Below are positions 1 to 9,652 of a DNA stretch of 64,000 bases, one piece after another (position 1 is the stretch's first letter; every line of letters begins with the position of its first letter). The position numbers and the translations under genes were made by a program. The stretch comes from Streptosporangium nondiastaticum (GTDB lineage: Bacteria > Actinomycetota > Actinomycetes > Streptomycetales > Streptomycetaceae). Location of the stretch: contig NZ_PXWG01000011.1 of NCBI RefSeq assembly GCF_003011965.1, forward strand, positions 1-64,000, in the 5' to 3' direction. The notes under the pieces were generated by a model. The model did no database searches, was not told the origin of the DNA, and saw only the letters and a list, made by a program, of their open reading frames with translations.

Positions 1-1
1 G

Positions 2-127
2 CTCCGGGTGCGGCCCGGGCGGGGGGCGGCTCTGGCCGCGGCCCTCAAGACCGCCCAGGCGGCACGCCTCGCCCGCCGCGACGGGGAGCCGGTACGGCTA
101 CGGATCGACCCCCCGGACATCGGCTGA
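2..127 (+). CDS. priA: Primosomal protein N' (PriA), 3' end only
   Basis: The window opens inside a gene whose last 41 codons are visible, ending at TGA 125-127. The C-terminal peptide finishes with EPVRLRIDPPDIG, the type of ending seen in actinomycete PriA, the replication-restart helicase-like protein. The order priA-fmt-rsmB-rpe that follows is conserved in Streptomyces, which is the main support for the assignment. The catalytic helicase part lies outside the window, so nothing can be said about its integrity. The call rests on a short tail plus context. Confidence 0.7.
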   Translation, partial: LRVRPGRGAALAAALKTAQAARLARRDGEPVRLRIDPPDIG

Positions 128-212
128 CGGGCCGCCTCCGGCGGGGGCGGTGCGGTTCTGCTTCCTCAGCCGCTGCGGCGGGGACTCAAGCGGCCTCCGG
201 GCTGCGGCCTGT

Positions 213-350
213 GGATCCGCCGCGAGGGTGCTCGGCTCCTGCGGCGGGGGTGGGGTGTCCGGCGCAGGGGCACGGGGGCTGCGGGGCCGGCCTTCTTGGA
301 TCCGCCGCGGCGGTGCTCGGCCCCCGCGGCGGGGGTGGTGTGCCGGCGCA
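213..350. repeat. Imperfect direct repeat pair downstream of priA
   Basis: Positions 213-266 and 298-350 are two near-identical copies of about 53 bp (GGATCCGCCGCG at the start, GGCGCA at the end), 85 bp apart from start to start. Together with the surrounding GC-rich sequence they fill most of the gap between the end of priA and the convergent HTH gene (128-418). No coding potential beyond chance high-GC reading frames was seen. They may be a local duplication or part of a transcript-end structure. Confidence 0.6.
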
Positions 351-418
351 TTCGCCCCCGCCGCGGAAGCGGAAGTGGCGTGCCCGGCACCGGGTATGCG
401 GGTTCGCCGCCCGCAGGG

Positions 419-1141
<723 letters not shown>

Positions 1142-1194
1142 TTAGACTGGTGGGCCGTTCCGCTCGGCGCTCGAGGAGAGGTAGTTCGCCACCC

Positions 1195-2130
1195 ATGAGG
1201 CTCGTCTTCGCCGGCACCCCCGAGGTCGCCGTCCCCGCCCTCGACGCCCTGCTCGCCTCGGACCGCCACGAGGTCGTCGCCGTCGTCACCCGGCCCGACG
1301 CCCCCGCGGGCCGCGGCCGCCGCCTGGTCGCGAGCCCCGTCGCCGAGCGCGCGGAGGAGGCCGGCATCGAGGTGCTGAAGCCGGCGCGCCCGCGCGATCC
1401 GGACTTCCTCGCCCGGCTACGCGAGATCGCCCCGGACTGCTGCCCGGTCGTCGCCTACGGCGCGCTGCTGCCGAAGGCCGCCCTGGACATCCCCGCGCAC
1501 GGCTGGGTCAACCTGCACTTCTCCCTGCTGCCCGCGTGGCGCGGCGCGGCCCCGGTCCAGCACGCGATCCTCGCGGGCGACGAGGTCACCGGCGCGTCCA
1601 CCTTCCTCATCGAGGAGGGCCTGGACTCGGGTCCGGTCTTCGGCGTGGTCACCGAGGAGGTGCGGCCCACCGACACCAGCGGCGACCTGCTGACCCGGCT
1701 CGCGTTCGCCGGCTCCGGGCTGCTCGCCGCCACGATGGACGGCATCGAGGACGGTTCGCTCAAGGCCGTGCCGCAGCCCGCCGAGGGCGTCTCCCTCGCC
1801 CCGAAGATCAACGTCGAGGACGCCCGCATCGACTGGTCCGCGCCCGCGCTGCGCGTGGACCGCGTGGTCCGCGGCTGCGCCCCGGCGCCGGGCGCGTGGA
1901 CGGTCTTCCGCGGCGAGCGGCTGAAGGTCATGTCCGCGCCGCCCGCTCCCGGCCGGGACGGCCTCGCCCCCGGCGAGATCGCCGCCGCCAAGAACTCCGT
2001 GCACGTCGGCACGGGCTCGCACGCGGTCGAGCTGCAGTGGGTCCAGCCGCAGGGCAAGAAGCCGATGCAGGCGGCCGACTGGGCCCGCGGCGTCCGCATC
2101 GCCGCCGGCGAGCGGCTCGGCGAGGCCTGA
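1195..2130 (+). CDS. fmt: Methionyl-tRNA formyltransferase
   Basis: The 311-residue product, a usual length for Fmt, formylates initiator Met-tRNA using 10-formyl-tetrahydrofolate in the cytoplasm. The formyl-transfer motif is intact: Asn106, His108 and the SLLP loop at 110-113 ([12 protein letters not shown]), with the conserved Asp144. The C-terminal OB-like tRNA-binding half is present. I chose ATG 1195, where [10 protein letters not shown] matches the family N-terminus; a GGAGAGG-like site lies rather far upstream (about 1174-1180). A TAGACT -10-like hexamer at 1143-1148 precedes it without a clear -35. The stop codon lies inside the first unit of a 21-bp tandem repeat. Confidence 0.97.
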   Translation: MRLVFAGTPEVAVPALDALLASDRHEVVAVVTRPDAPAGRGRRLVASPVAERAEEAGIEVLKPARPRDPDFLARLREIAPDCCPVVAYGALLPKAALDIPAHGWVNLHFSLLPAWRGAAPVQHAILAGDEVTGASTFLIEEGLDSGPVFGVVTEEVRPTDTSGDLLTRLAFAGSGLLAATMDGIEDGSLKAVPQPAEGVSLAPKINVEDARIDWSAPALRVDRVVRGCAPAPGAWTVFRGERLKVMSAPPAPGRDGLAPGEIAAAKNSVHVGTGSHAVELQWVQPQGKKPMQAADWARGVRIAAGERLGEA

Positions 2131-2244
2131 GGACGGAGCGGCGAGGCACGAGGGCGCATCGGCGAGGCCTGAGGGCGAGCCGGCGAGGCCTGAGGGCGAG
2201 CCGGTGAAGCCTGAGGGCGGGCCGGTGAGGAGCGGATCGGCACG
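2119..2244. repeat. 21-bp tandem repeat across the fmt stop codon
   Basis: Six consecutive 21-bp units start at 2119, 2140, 2161, 2182, 2203 and 2224. Units three and four are identical (GGCGAGGCCTGAGGGCGAGC plus one base) and the others are diverged. The first unit contains the last codons and stop of fmt. Because 21 is a multiple of three, four units carry a TGA in the fmt frame; the second and last have lost it. The array ends about 90 bp before the rsmB start. Confidence 0.85.
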
Positions 2245-2334
2245 GAGCGCCGCGGAGCACGGAGCGTAAGGCGGACCGCAGAGCGCAGAGCGTAGGCTGG
2301 ACACCTTCGCCACCCCAGCCCCGGAGCACCTTTC

Positions 2335-3759
2335 GTGAACGACCGCCCAGCCCGCCGCCCCGCAAAGCCCTACCGCCGGCCCAAGAAGGACCCGGTGCGG
2401 ATCCTCGCCTTCGAGGCGCTGCGGGCGGTCGACGAGCGGGACGCGTACGCGAACCTGGTCCTGCCGCCGCTGCTGCGCAAGGCCCGGGAGAAGGGCGACT
2501 TCGAGGCGCGCGACGCCGCGCTCGCCACGGAGCTGGTCTACGGCACGCTGCGCCGCCAGGGGACGTACGACGCGATCATCGCGGCGTGCGTCGACCGGCC
2601 GCTGCGCGAGGTGGACCCGCCGGTCCTGGACGTCCTCAGCCTCGGCGCCCACCAGCTCCTCGGCACGCGCATCCCGCCGCACGCGGCGGTGTCCGCCAGC
2701 GTGGAGCTGGCGCGCGTCGTCCTCGGCGACGGCCGGGCGAAGTTCGTGAACGCCGTGCTGCGGAAGATCACCGCGCACGACCTGGACGGCTGGCTGGAAA
2801 AGGTCGCCCCGCCGTACGAGGACGACCCCGAGGAGCACCTCGCCGTGGTGCACGCGCACCCGCGCTGGGTCGTCTCCGCCCTGTGGGACGCCCTCGGCGG
2901 CGGCCGCGCCGGCATCGAGGACCTGCTGGAGGCCGACAACGAGCGGCCGGAGGTCACGCTGGTCGCCCGGCCGGGCCGTTCCACCCCGGAGGAGCTGCTG
3001 GCGGCCGTCGGCGAGGACTCGGCGCTGCCGGGCCGCTGGTCGCCGTACGCCGTGCGGCTCGCCGAGGGCGGCGAGCCGGGCGCGCTGGACGCGGTCAAGG
3101 AGGGCCGGGCCGGCGTCCAGGACGAGGGCAGCCAGCTGGTCGCGCTCGCCCTCGCGTCCGTGCCGGTGGACGGGCCGGACGCCCGCTGGCTCGACGGCTG
3201 CGCCGGCCCCGGCGGCAAGGCGGCGCTCCTGGGCGCGCTGGCCGCAGAGCGGGGGGCCGCGCTGCTGGCCTCCGAGAAGCAGCCGCACCGGGCCCGCCTG
3301 GTCGGGCGCGCACTCGCCGGGAACCCCGGGCCGTACCAGGTCATCGCCGCGGACGGGACGCGTCCGCCGTGGCGCGAGGGCGTCTTCGACCGGGTCCTCG
3401 TCGACGTGCCCTGCACCGGGCTCGGCGCCCTGCGCCGCCGCCCGGAGGCCCGCTGGCGCCGCCGCCCGGAGGACGTGGCGGGCTTCGCCCCGCTCCAGCG
3501 CGACCTGCTGCGGGAGGCGCTGCGCGCCGTGCGGGTGGGCGGCGTCGTCGGCTACGCGACGTGCTCGCCGCACCCGGCGGAGACGAAGGCCGTCGTGGAC
3601 GACGTGCTCAAACGGGACGGCGTGAGCGCGGAGTGGATCGACGCGCGCCCGCACATGCAGGGCGTCCCGGCGCTCGGCGAGGGCCCGGACGTACAGCTGT
3701 GGCCGCACCTGCACGGCACGGACGCGATGTACCTGGCGCTCTTGCGACGCACCGCCTAG
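2335..3759 (+). CDS. rsmB: 16S rRNA (cytosine(967)-C(5))-methyltransferase RsmB
   Basis: The 474-residue protein has the two-part RsmB layout: an N-terminal NusB-like RNA-binding domain (about residues 20-150) and a C-terminal SAM-dependent RNA m5C methyltransferase domain. The SAM motif is DGCAGPGGK at about 287-295. The PCTGLG motif carries Cys360 (motif IV) and YATCSPH carries Cys410 (motif VI), the two cysteines needed for product release and nucleophilic attack in this family. It starts at GTG 2335, after a GGAGCACC-like site. It lies between fmt and rpe, the usual streptomycete order, and is followed by two strong hairpins. Confidence 0.96.
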   Translation: MNDRPARRPAKPYRRPKKDPVRILAFEALRAVDERDAYANLVLPPLLRKAREKGDFEARDAALATELVYGTLRRQGTYDAIIAACVDRPLREVDPPVLDVLSLGAHQLLGTRIPPHAAVSASVELARVVLGDGRAKFVNAVLRKITAHDLDGWLEKVAPPYEDDPEEHLAVVHAHPRWVVSALWDALGGGRAGIEDLLEADNERPEVTLVARPGRSTPEELLAAVGEDSALPGRWSPYAVRLAEGGEPGALDAVKEGRAGVQDEGSQLVALALASVPVDGPDARWLDGCAGPGGKAALLGALAAERGAALLASEKQPHRARLVGRALAGNPGPYQVIAADGTRPPWREGVFDRVLVDVPCTGLGALRRRPEARWRRRPEDVAGFAPLQRDLLREALRAVRVGGVVGYATCSPHPAETKAVVDDVLKRDGVSAEWIDARPHMQGVPALGEGPDVQLWPHLHGTDAMYLALLRRTA

Positions 3760-3760
3760 C

Positions 3761-3798
3761 GGCGCGCTCCGGGGTCCCCCCGGGCCCGGGAGCGCGCC
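3761..3798 (+). terminator. Hairpin after rsmB (first)
   Basis: A perfect 10-bp stem pairs 3761-3770 (GGCGCGCTCC) with 3789-3798 (GGAGCGCGCC). It begins directly after the rsmB stop codon and is separated from it by a single base. There is no U-tract, which is common for streptomycete terminators. Confidence 0.6.
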
Positions 3799-3817
3799 GC
3801 GCCTGCGGCGGGCTCAG

Positions 3818-3844
3818 CAGTGAAGAGGCGCGGCCTCTTCACTG
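3818..3844 (+). terminator. Hairpin between rsmB and rpe (second)
   Basis: A perfect 12-bp stem (3818-3829 with 3833-3844) closes a 3-nt loop. It lies 20 bp after the first hairpin and 54 bp before rpe. The two in series make readthrough from rsmB into rpe less likely, so rpe probably has its own promoter or is uncoupled from the upstream genes. Confidence 0.65.
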
Positions 3845-3898
3845 CCTAAGGGCAGGCCCCCGCACAACTGAGCGCAGCGGACATGGCAGGCTTAAGGC

Positions 3899-4585
3899 AT
3901 GGCCGTGCAGATCAACCCCAGCATCCTGTCCGCGGACTTCGCCCGCCTCGCCGACGAGGCAGAGGCGGTCAAGGGCGCCGACTGGCTCCACGTCGACGTC
4001 ATGGACAACCACTTCGTCCCCAACCTCACCCTCGGCGTGCCGATCGTCGAGTCGCTGAGCCGGGCCACGGACACCCCGCTGGACTGCCACCTGATGATCG
4101 AGGACCCGGACCGCTGGGCGCCGCAGTACGTGGAGGCCGGCGCCGGTTCGGTGACCTTCCACGCGGAGGCCGCCGCCGCGCCGGTGCGGCTCGCGCGGGA
4201 GATCCGGGCGAAGGGCGCCCGCGCGTCGATGGCGCTGAAGCCGGCGACGCCGATCGAGCCGTACGAGGACCTGCTGCCCGAGCTGGACATGCTGCTGATC
4301 ATGACCGTCGAGCCCGGCTTCGGCGGCCAGGCGTTCCTCGACATCATGCTGCCCAAGATCCGCCGCACCCGGGAGCTGATCTCGCGGCACGGCCTGCAGA
4401 TGTGGCTGCAGGTCGACGGCGGCGTCTCGGCGGAGACGATCGAGCGGTGCGCGGAGGCCGGCGCGGACGTGTTCGTGGCCGGATCCGCCGTCTACGGTAC
4501 GGAGGACCCGGCGGCGACCGTACGGGCCCTGCGCGCTCAGGCGGAGCGCGCCGCGGCCGGTGCGGCGTGGGCCTGCGGGCACTGA
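3899..4585 (+). CDS. rpe: Ribulose-phosphate 3-epimerase
   Basis: This cytoplasmic pentose-phosphate enzyme interconverts ribulose 5-phosphate and xylulose 5-phosphate. The 228-residue TIM barrel shows every expected signature: [10 protein letters not shown] at the N-terminus, the metal-binding HVDVMD segment (His31, Asp33), DCHLMIED with His64, [12 protein letters not shown], and the C-terminal VDGGVS and [13 protein letters not shown] phosphate-binding loops. The start is ATG 3899. It is followed in the same direction by a SorC-type regulator after 125 bp. Confidence 0.97.
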   Translation: MAVQINPSILSADFARLADEAEAVKGADWLHVDVMDNHFVPNLTLGVPIVESLSRATDTPLDCHLMIEDPDRWAPQYVEAGAGSVTFHAEAAAAPVRLAREIRAKGARASMALKPATPIEPYEDLLPELDMLLIMTVEPGFGGQAFLDIMLPKIRRTRELISRHGLQMWLQVDGGVSAETIERCAEAGADVFVAGSAVYGTEDPAATVRALRAQAERAAAGAAWACGH

Positions 4586-4710
4586 GCGGGGTGGCGCGCT
4601 CGCCCGAAATGCTGAGCGCGAAGGTCAGGGTCTGATCAAGGACCGCCGTTTCTGACAGGATGACGGTGGAGTCCAAGCTCGAACAGTGTGAGAACAGTGA
4701 GGAGACGGTG

Positions 4711-5727
4711 GTGTCGACGGGCCGTTCAGCCACGCCGATGGGGCCCGCCGAGCTGGTGCAGGCGGCGGCCATGGCCCGCCGCTTCTACCTCGAGGGCAAA
4801 TCGAAGATCCAGATCGCCGAGGAGTTCGGCGTGAGCCGCTTCAAGGTCGCCCGGGTGCTGGAGACGGCGCTCGAACGCGATCTCGTGCGGATCGAGATCC
4901 GGGTCCCCGCCGAGCTGGACGCGGAGCGTTCCGACGCGCTGCGCGCCCGCTACGGCCTGCGCCACGCGGTGGTCGTCGAGTCCCCCGCCGATGCCGCGGA
5001 CGACGCGCCCGACCCCGAGAACCTCGGCGAGGTGGCTGCGGACCTGCTCGGCGAGCTGGTGCACGAGGGCGACGTGCTGGGCCTCGCCTGGGGCCGCTCG
5101 ACGATCCACATGGCCGCGGCGCTGCACCGGCTGCCCCCGTGCACCGTCGTCCAGCTCACGGGCGTCTACGACGCGGGCACGGCGGAGCGCGGCTCGGTGG
5201 AGGCCGTGCGCCGCGCCGCGCAGGTCTCCGGCGGCGAGGCGCACCCGATCTACGCGCCGATGCTGCTGCCGGACCCGGCCACGGCCGCCGCGCTGCGCGG
5301 CCAGACGGGCATCGCGCGCGCCTTCGACTACTTCGACAAGGTGACGGTCGCGGCGGTCTCCATCGGCTCGTGGGCGCCGGGCATCTCGACGGTCTACGAC
5401 ATGCTGACCGAGGAGGAGCGGGCCCACTACGCCTCGCTGGGCGCCGCGGCGGAGATGTCCGCGCACCTCTTCGACGCCGAGGGCCGCCGGATCGGCCGTG
5501 ACCTGGGCGAGCGCTGCATCACGGTCGAGGCGGACCGGCTGCGCCGGATACCGGAGGTCGTGGCGATCGCGGGCGGGCGGCGCAAGGCGGCGGCGATCGG
5601 CGCGGTGCTGCGGTCCGGGCTGGTCACGAGCCTGGTCACGGACACCACGGCCGCGGACTACCTCCTGAACGAGACGGGCCCGGGCCCCCGCCCGGCGCTC
5701 GACCGGGCGGACCCGGACGGGTCGTAG
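4711..5727 (+). CDS. SorC/DeoR-type sugar-binding transcriptional regulator
   Basis: The protein has an N-terminal HTH (about residues 30-52, KIQIAEEFGVSRFKVARVL) and a C-terminal sugar-phosphate-binding domain of the SorC type (GLAWGRST, then VAAVSIGSW further on). Such regulators respond to phosphorylated sugars. I prefer GTG 4711, which has a GAGGAG site six bases upstream and gives 338 residues; an in-frame ATG at 4660 would add 17 residues. The same regulator follows rpe in other Streptomyces, so pentose-phosphate or sugar sensing is plausible, but the ligand and targets cannot be read from the sequence. Confidence 0.88.
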   Translation: MSTGRSATPMGPAELVQAAAMARRFYLEGKSKIQIAEEFGVSRFKVARVLETALERDLVRIEIRVPAELDAERSDALRARYGLRHAVVVESPADAADDAPDPENLGEVAADLLGELVHEGDVLGLAWGRSTIHMAAALHRLPPCTVVQLTGVYDAGTAERGSVEAVRRAAQVSGGEAHPIYAPMLLPDPATAAALRGQTGIARAFDYFDKVTVAAVSIGSWAPGISTVYDMLTEEERAHYASLGAAAEMSAHLFDAEGRRIGRDLGERCITVEADRLRRIPEVVAIAGGRRKAAAIGAVLRSGLVTSLVTDTTAADYLLNETGPGPRPALDRADPDGS

Positions 5728-5764
5728 AAGCGGACCCCAGGGCGGTCTCCTCGGACCTGATCCC

Positions 5765-5810
5765 CGAACGCCGGGCGGGCTGGACGCAGATCCAGCCCGC
5801 CCGGCGTTCG
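5765..5810. terminator. Bidirectional terminator, 20-bp perfect stem
   Basis: Positions 5765-5784 pair perfectly with 5791-5810 around a 6-nt loop. The element lies between the convergent SorC-type regulator and the CGNR gene and could serve both transcripts. Confidence 0.85.
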
Positions 5811-5841
5811 GCGTTTCGGCGGGGCGGCGGCGCGCGGGACG

Positions 5842-6423
5842 TCAGGGCGTGGAGCGCGCCGCCGTCCGGCGGTGCTGCGCCGCCTTCGCGCGGTTGCCGC
5901 AGATCGCCATCGAGCACCAGCGGCGCCGCCTGCCCACCGACTTGTCGACGAAGCGGCCGCTGCAGTTGTGGCCGTCGCAGATGCGCAGCCGCGCACGGGT
6001 GTCCGCGGCGCCGAGCAGCGTCGCGGCGTCGGCGGCGATCCGGCACAGCGCCTGCCGTGCGTCCGGCGGCGCGGTGTCGGTGCGGAAGACGGCCTCGCCG
6101 TCGTCCCCCACGTCGAGCCGCGGGGGATGCTCCGCGAGACGCGCCAGCCACTCGTTGATCGTCCGGGCCGCGGCGGCGGGGAACGCCTCGCCCGCGACGG
6201 CCGACCGGTACCCGGCGTCGACGGCCTCGCGCAGCTCCCTCGCCTGCACGAGGAGCGCCTCGTCCACCGTGACCTCCTCCGGGGTGACCCCCGCGGCGGC
6301 GAGCCACTCGGCGAGGTCGCCGGGGCGCACGAGCAGCTCCCGGCCGCCCTTGAAGCGGTCCCTGCGGGTGTTGACGAAGTCGACGCTCAGCCGGCCGCCG
6401 TACCAGACCCAGCGCTCCGGCAC
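5842..6423 (-). CDS. CGNR zinc-finger domain protein (ABATE family)
   Basis: About 193 residues. The N-terminal half (FVNTRRDR, then a helical region) matches the ABATE-type domain. The C-terminus holds the CGNR zinc finger: CDGHNCSGRFVD, then RWCSMAICGNRAKAAQHR, with all four cysteines present and the diagnostic CGNR. Such proteins are thought to be stress-related nucleic-acid-binding regulators; that function is a family prediction. I prefer GTG 6423, which has an AGGA site six bases upstream; GTG 6438 is an alternative. It is divergent from the MFS gene, a pairing that suggests local regulation of that transporter. Confidence 0.85.
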   Translation of the reverse strand: MPERWVWYGGRLSVDFVNTRRDRFKGGRELLVRPGDLAEWLAAAGVTPEEVTVDEALLVQARELREAVDAGYRSAVAGEAFPAAAARTINEWLARLAEHPPRLDVGDDGEAVFRTDTAPPDARQALCRIAADAATLLGAADTRARLRICDGHNCSGRFVDKSVGRRRRWCSMAICGNRAKAAQHRRTAARSTP

Positions 6424-6513
6424 CCGGCGGTCCTGCACCTGTTCCAGGCAGCGGCCGGAGCGCCGGAACCGGGGCGAGCGGGCGCCGCGAAGGTCCGGCT
6501 CCTGGCCCTCGGC

Positions 6514-7826
6514 ATGTTCGCGATCGGCACGGACCTGTTCATCGTGTCCGGGCTGCTGCCGGCGCTCGGCGGCGAACTGCACCTGTCGACGGCCGCCGCC
6601 GGCCAGACGGTCACCGTCTTCGCGATCACGTACGCCGTCGCCGCGCCGGTCCTCGCGAGCGTCACGTCCCGCCTCGACCGGCGCACCCTGCTGCTGGCCG
6701 TGCTCACCGTCTTCGCCGCGGGCAACGCCCTCTCGGCCGTCGCCCCGGACTACGCCGTGCTGCTCCTCAGCCGCGTCGTCGCCGGCGCGTCCGCCGCGCT
6801 CTACGCCTCCACCGCCTCCGCGGTCGCCGCCCGCATCGCCGCGCCCGGCCGTCGCGGCCGCGCCCTCGCAATCGTCTACGCGGGCATGACCAGCGCCATC
6901 GCCCTGGGCGTCCCGCTCGGCAACGCGATCGGCGAACTCTCCTCGTGGCGCTGGGCGTTCGGCTTCGTCGCCCTGCTCGCCGTCGTCACCGCGCTCGGCG
7001 CGGCGGCCGGCATCCCGTCCGTGCCGGGCAACGCGGGCAACGCGGGTAGCGCCGGCCTCGGCGTCCGCGAGCGCCTCGCCGCCGTCCGCATCAAGCACGC
7101 CCCCACGGCGATGCTGACCACCACGCTCTGGGTCGTCGGCACCTTCGTCGTCCACACCTACCTCGGCACCCTGCTGGAGGAGGTCAGCGGCGCCTCCGAC
7201 GCGGACCGGACCTGGCTGCTCCTGCTGTTCGGCGCCGGCGGCTTCGCCGGCGTCATGGGGGGCGGCCGGCTCGCCGACCGCGTCGACTCCACCCGCGGAC
7301 TCGCCGGCACGCTGGCCGCGCTCGCCGTCGTCCTCGCCGCCCTCGGCCCCGCCCTGCACTCGGTCGCCGGCGCGGCCGTGGGCCTGGCCGTCCGGGGCCT
7401 CGTCCACTGGGCGAGCTTCCCGCTCATCCAGCACCGCCTGCTCGCGATCGGCGGCAAGAACGGGGACATGCTCCTGGCGCTGAACAACAGTGCCGTCTAC
7501 GTCGGGCAGACCGTGGCGGCCGTGGCCGGCGGGCTCTTCGCCGGTGCCGGCCGGCTGGAGCGGCTGCCCCTGGCCGGCGCGGGCTTCGAGGCGCTCGCGC
7601 TCGTCACCCTCGCGATCGGCGGGTGGCGCGCCGCACGCGGACCCCGCGGGGGCGGAGATCACCGGTGCGGCGTAAAAGCAGGCAAGCCGGACGCCTCGGG
7701 CGATGCCACAGGGCTCGTCCGGAACCCTTGGCCGAAGTCACAGAATGCGACGCGGGTTCGCCACAACGGCCCGGAATCATGGATGATGGGTCCAGGAACC
7801 TCAGCCCGTTCCGGTGTCGGCCCGGT

Positions 7827-7830
<4 letters not shown>
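6514..7830 (+). CDS. MFS transporter (DHA1-like), ends uncertain
   Basis: The body is a clear major-facilitator protein of the arabinose-efflux/drug:H+ antiporter type: a first helix with GTDLFIVSGLLPALGG, a loop with SRLDRRTLLL, and about twelve hydrophobic segments. Both ends are odd. Homology begins before any usable start: from 6421 to 6513 the frame has no ATG, GTG or TTG, and ATG 6514 falls inside helix 1. At the far end the frame runs about 60 residues past the last helix (after about 7635) through sequence without protein character, to a stop at 7830 that overlaps the guaB1 promoter. A neighbouring frame stops at 7675. It may be frameshifted, start from a non-standard codon, or be decaying. 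Confidence 0.6.
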
Positions 7831-9318
<1,488 letters not shown>

Positions 9319-9333
9319 TCCCCGCACCCCCTG

Positions 9334-9374
9334 AAAGGGGCGTGACCCGGTTCGCCGGGTCACGCCCCTTTTTT
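9334..9374 (+). terminator. Intrinsic terminator of guaB1
   Basis: A perfect 17-bp stem (9334-9350 with 9355-9371) closed by a TTCG tetraloop is followed by three further Ts. It lies 15 bp after the guaB1 stop and is the most canonical terminator in the window. Confidence 0.95.
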
Positions 9375-9470
9375 GCTGCCCCTGTACCGATTCATAACGC
9401 GACGTGCAACGATCGCCCGTTTCGGAACCCCGGACGCAATGATCAGCCGGGCATACGCAAGAATGGTGCA

Positions 9471-9546
9471 TTACGAGCGCGGGCCCTGACCTCGTAGGGT
9501 CTGCGCAGAACGTGGAGTGGCGGGTACCGCTTGCTCGGCGGTACCC
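9471..9546 (+). promoter_or_regulatory. Candidate promoter and leader hairpin of the APC permease
   Basis: TTACGA at 9471-9476 and TAGGGT at 9495-9500 are 18 bp apart and form a plausible promoter. Downstream, in what would be the 5' leader, 9522-9530 (GGGTACCGC) pairs perfectly with 9538-9546 around a 7-nt loop. The leader would be about 145 nt long before the GTG at 9653. The rest of the 334-bp gap (9319-9652) holds only the guaB1 terminator and no convincing small gene. Confidence 0.45.
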
Positions 9547-9652
9547 CCTCGCTACGGGTTTGCTCTGTCATGCCCGCGTGCCCCGGTGCCGCCGTGGGCC
9601 GCCGCTTCCTGACCGGCATCCCCCGACCGGCAGTCATGAACGGAGCACCCCC

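Noticed and set aside
1455..2243. Minus-strand frame beginning with repeated SPARPQA units
   Set aside because: The repeat is only the translation of the 21-bp DNA array; the rest is antisense to fmt.
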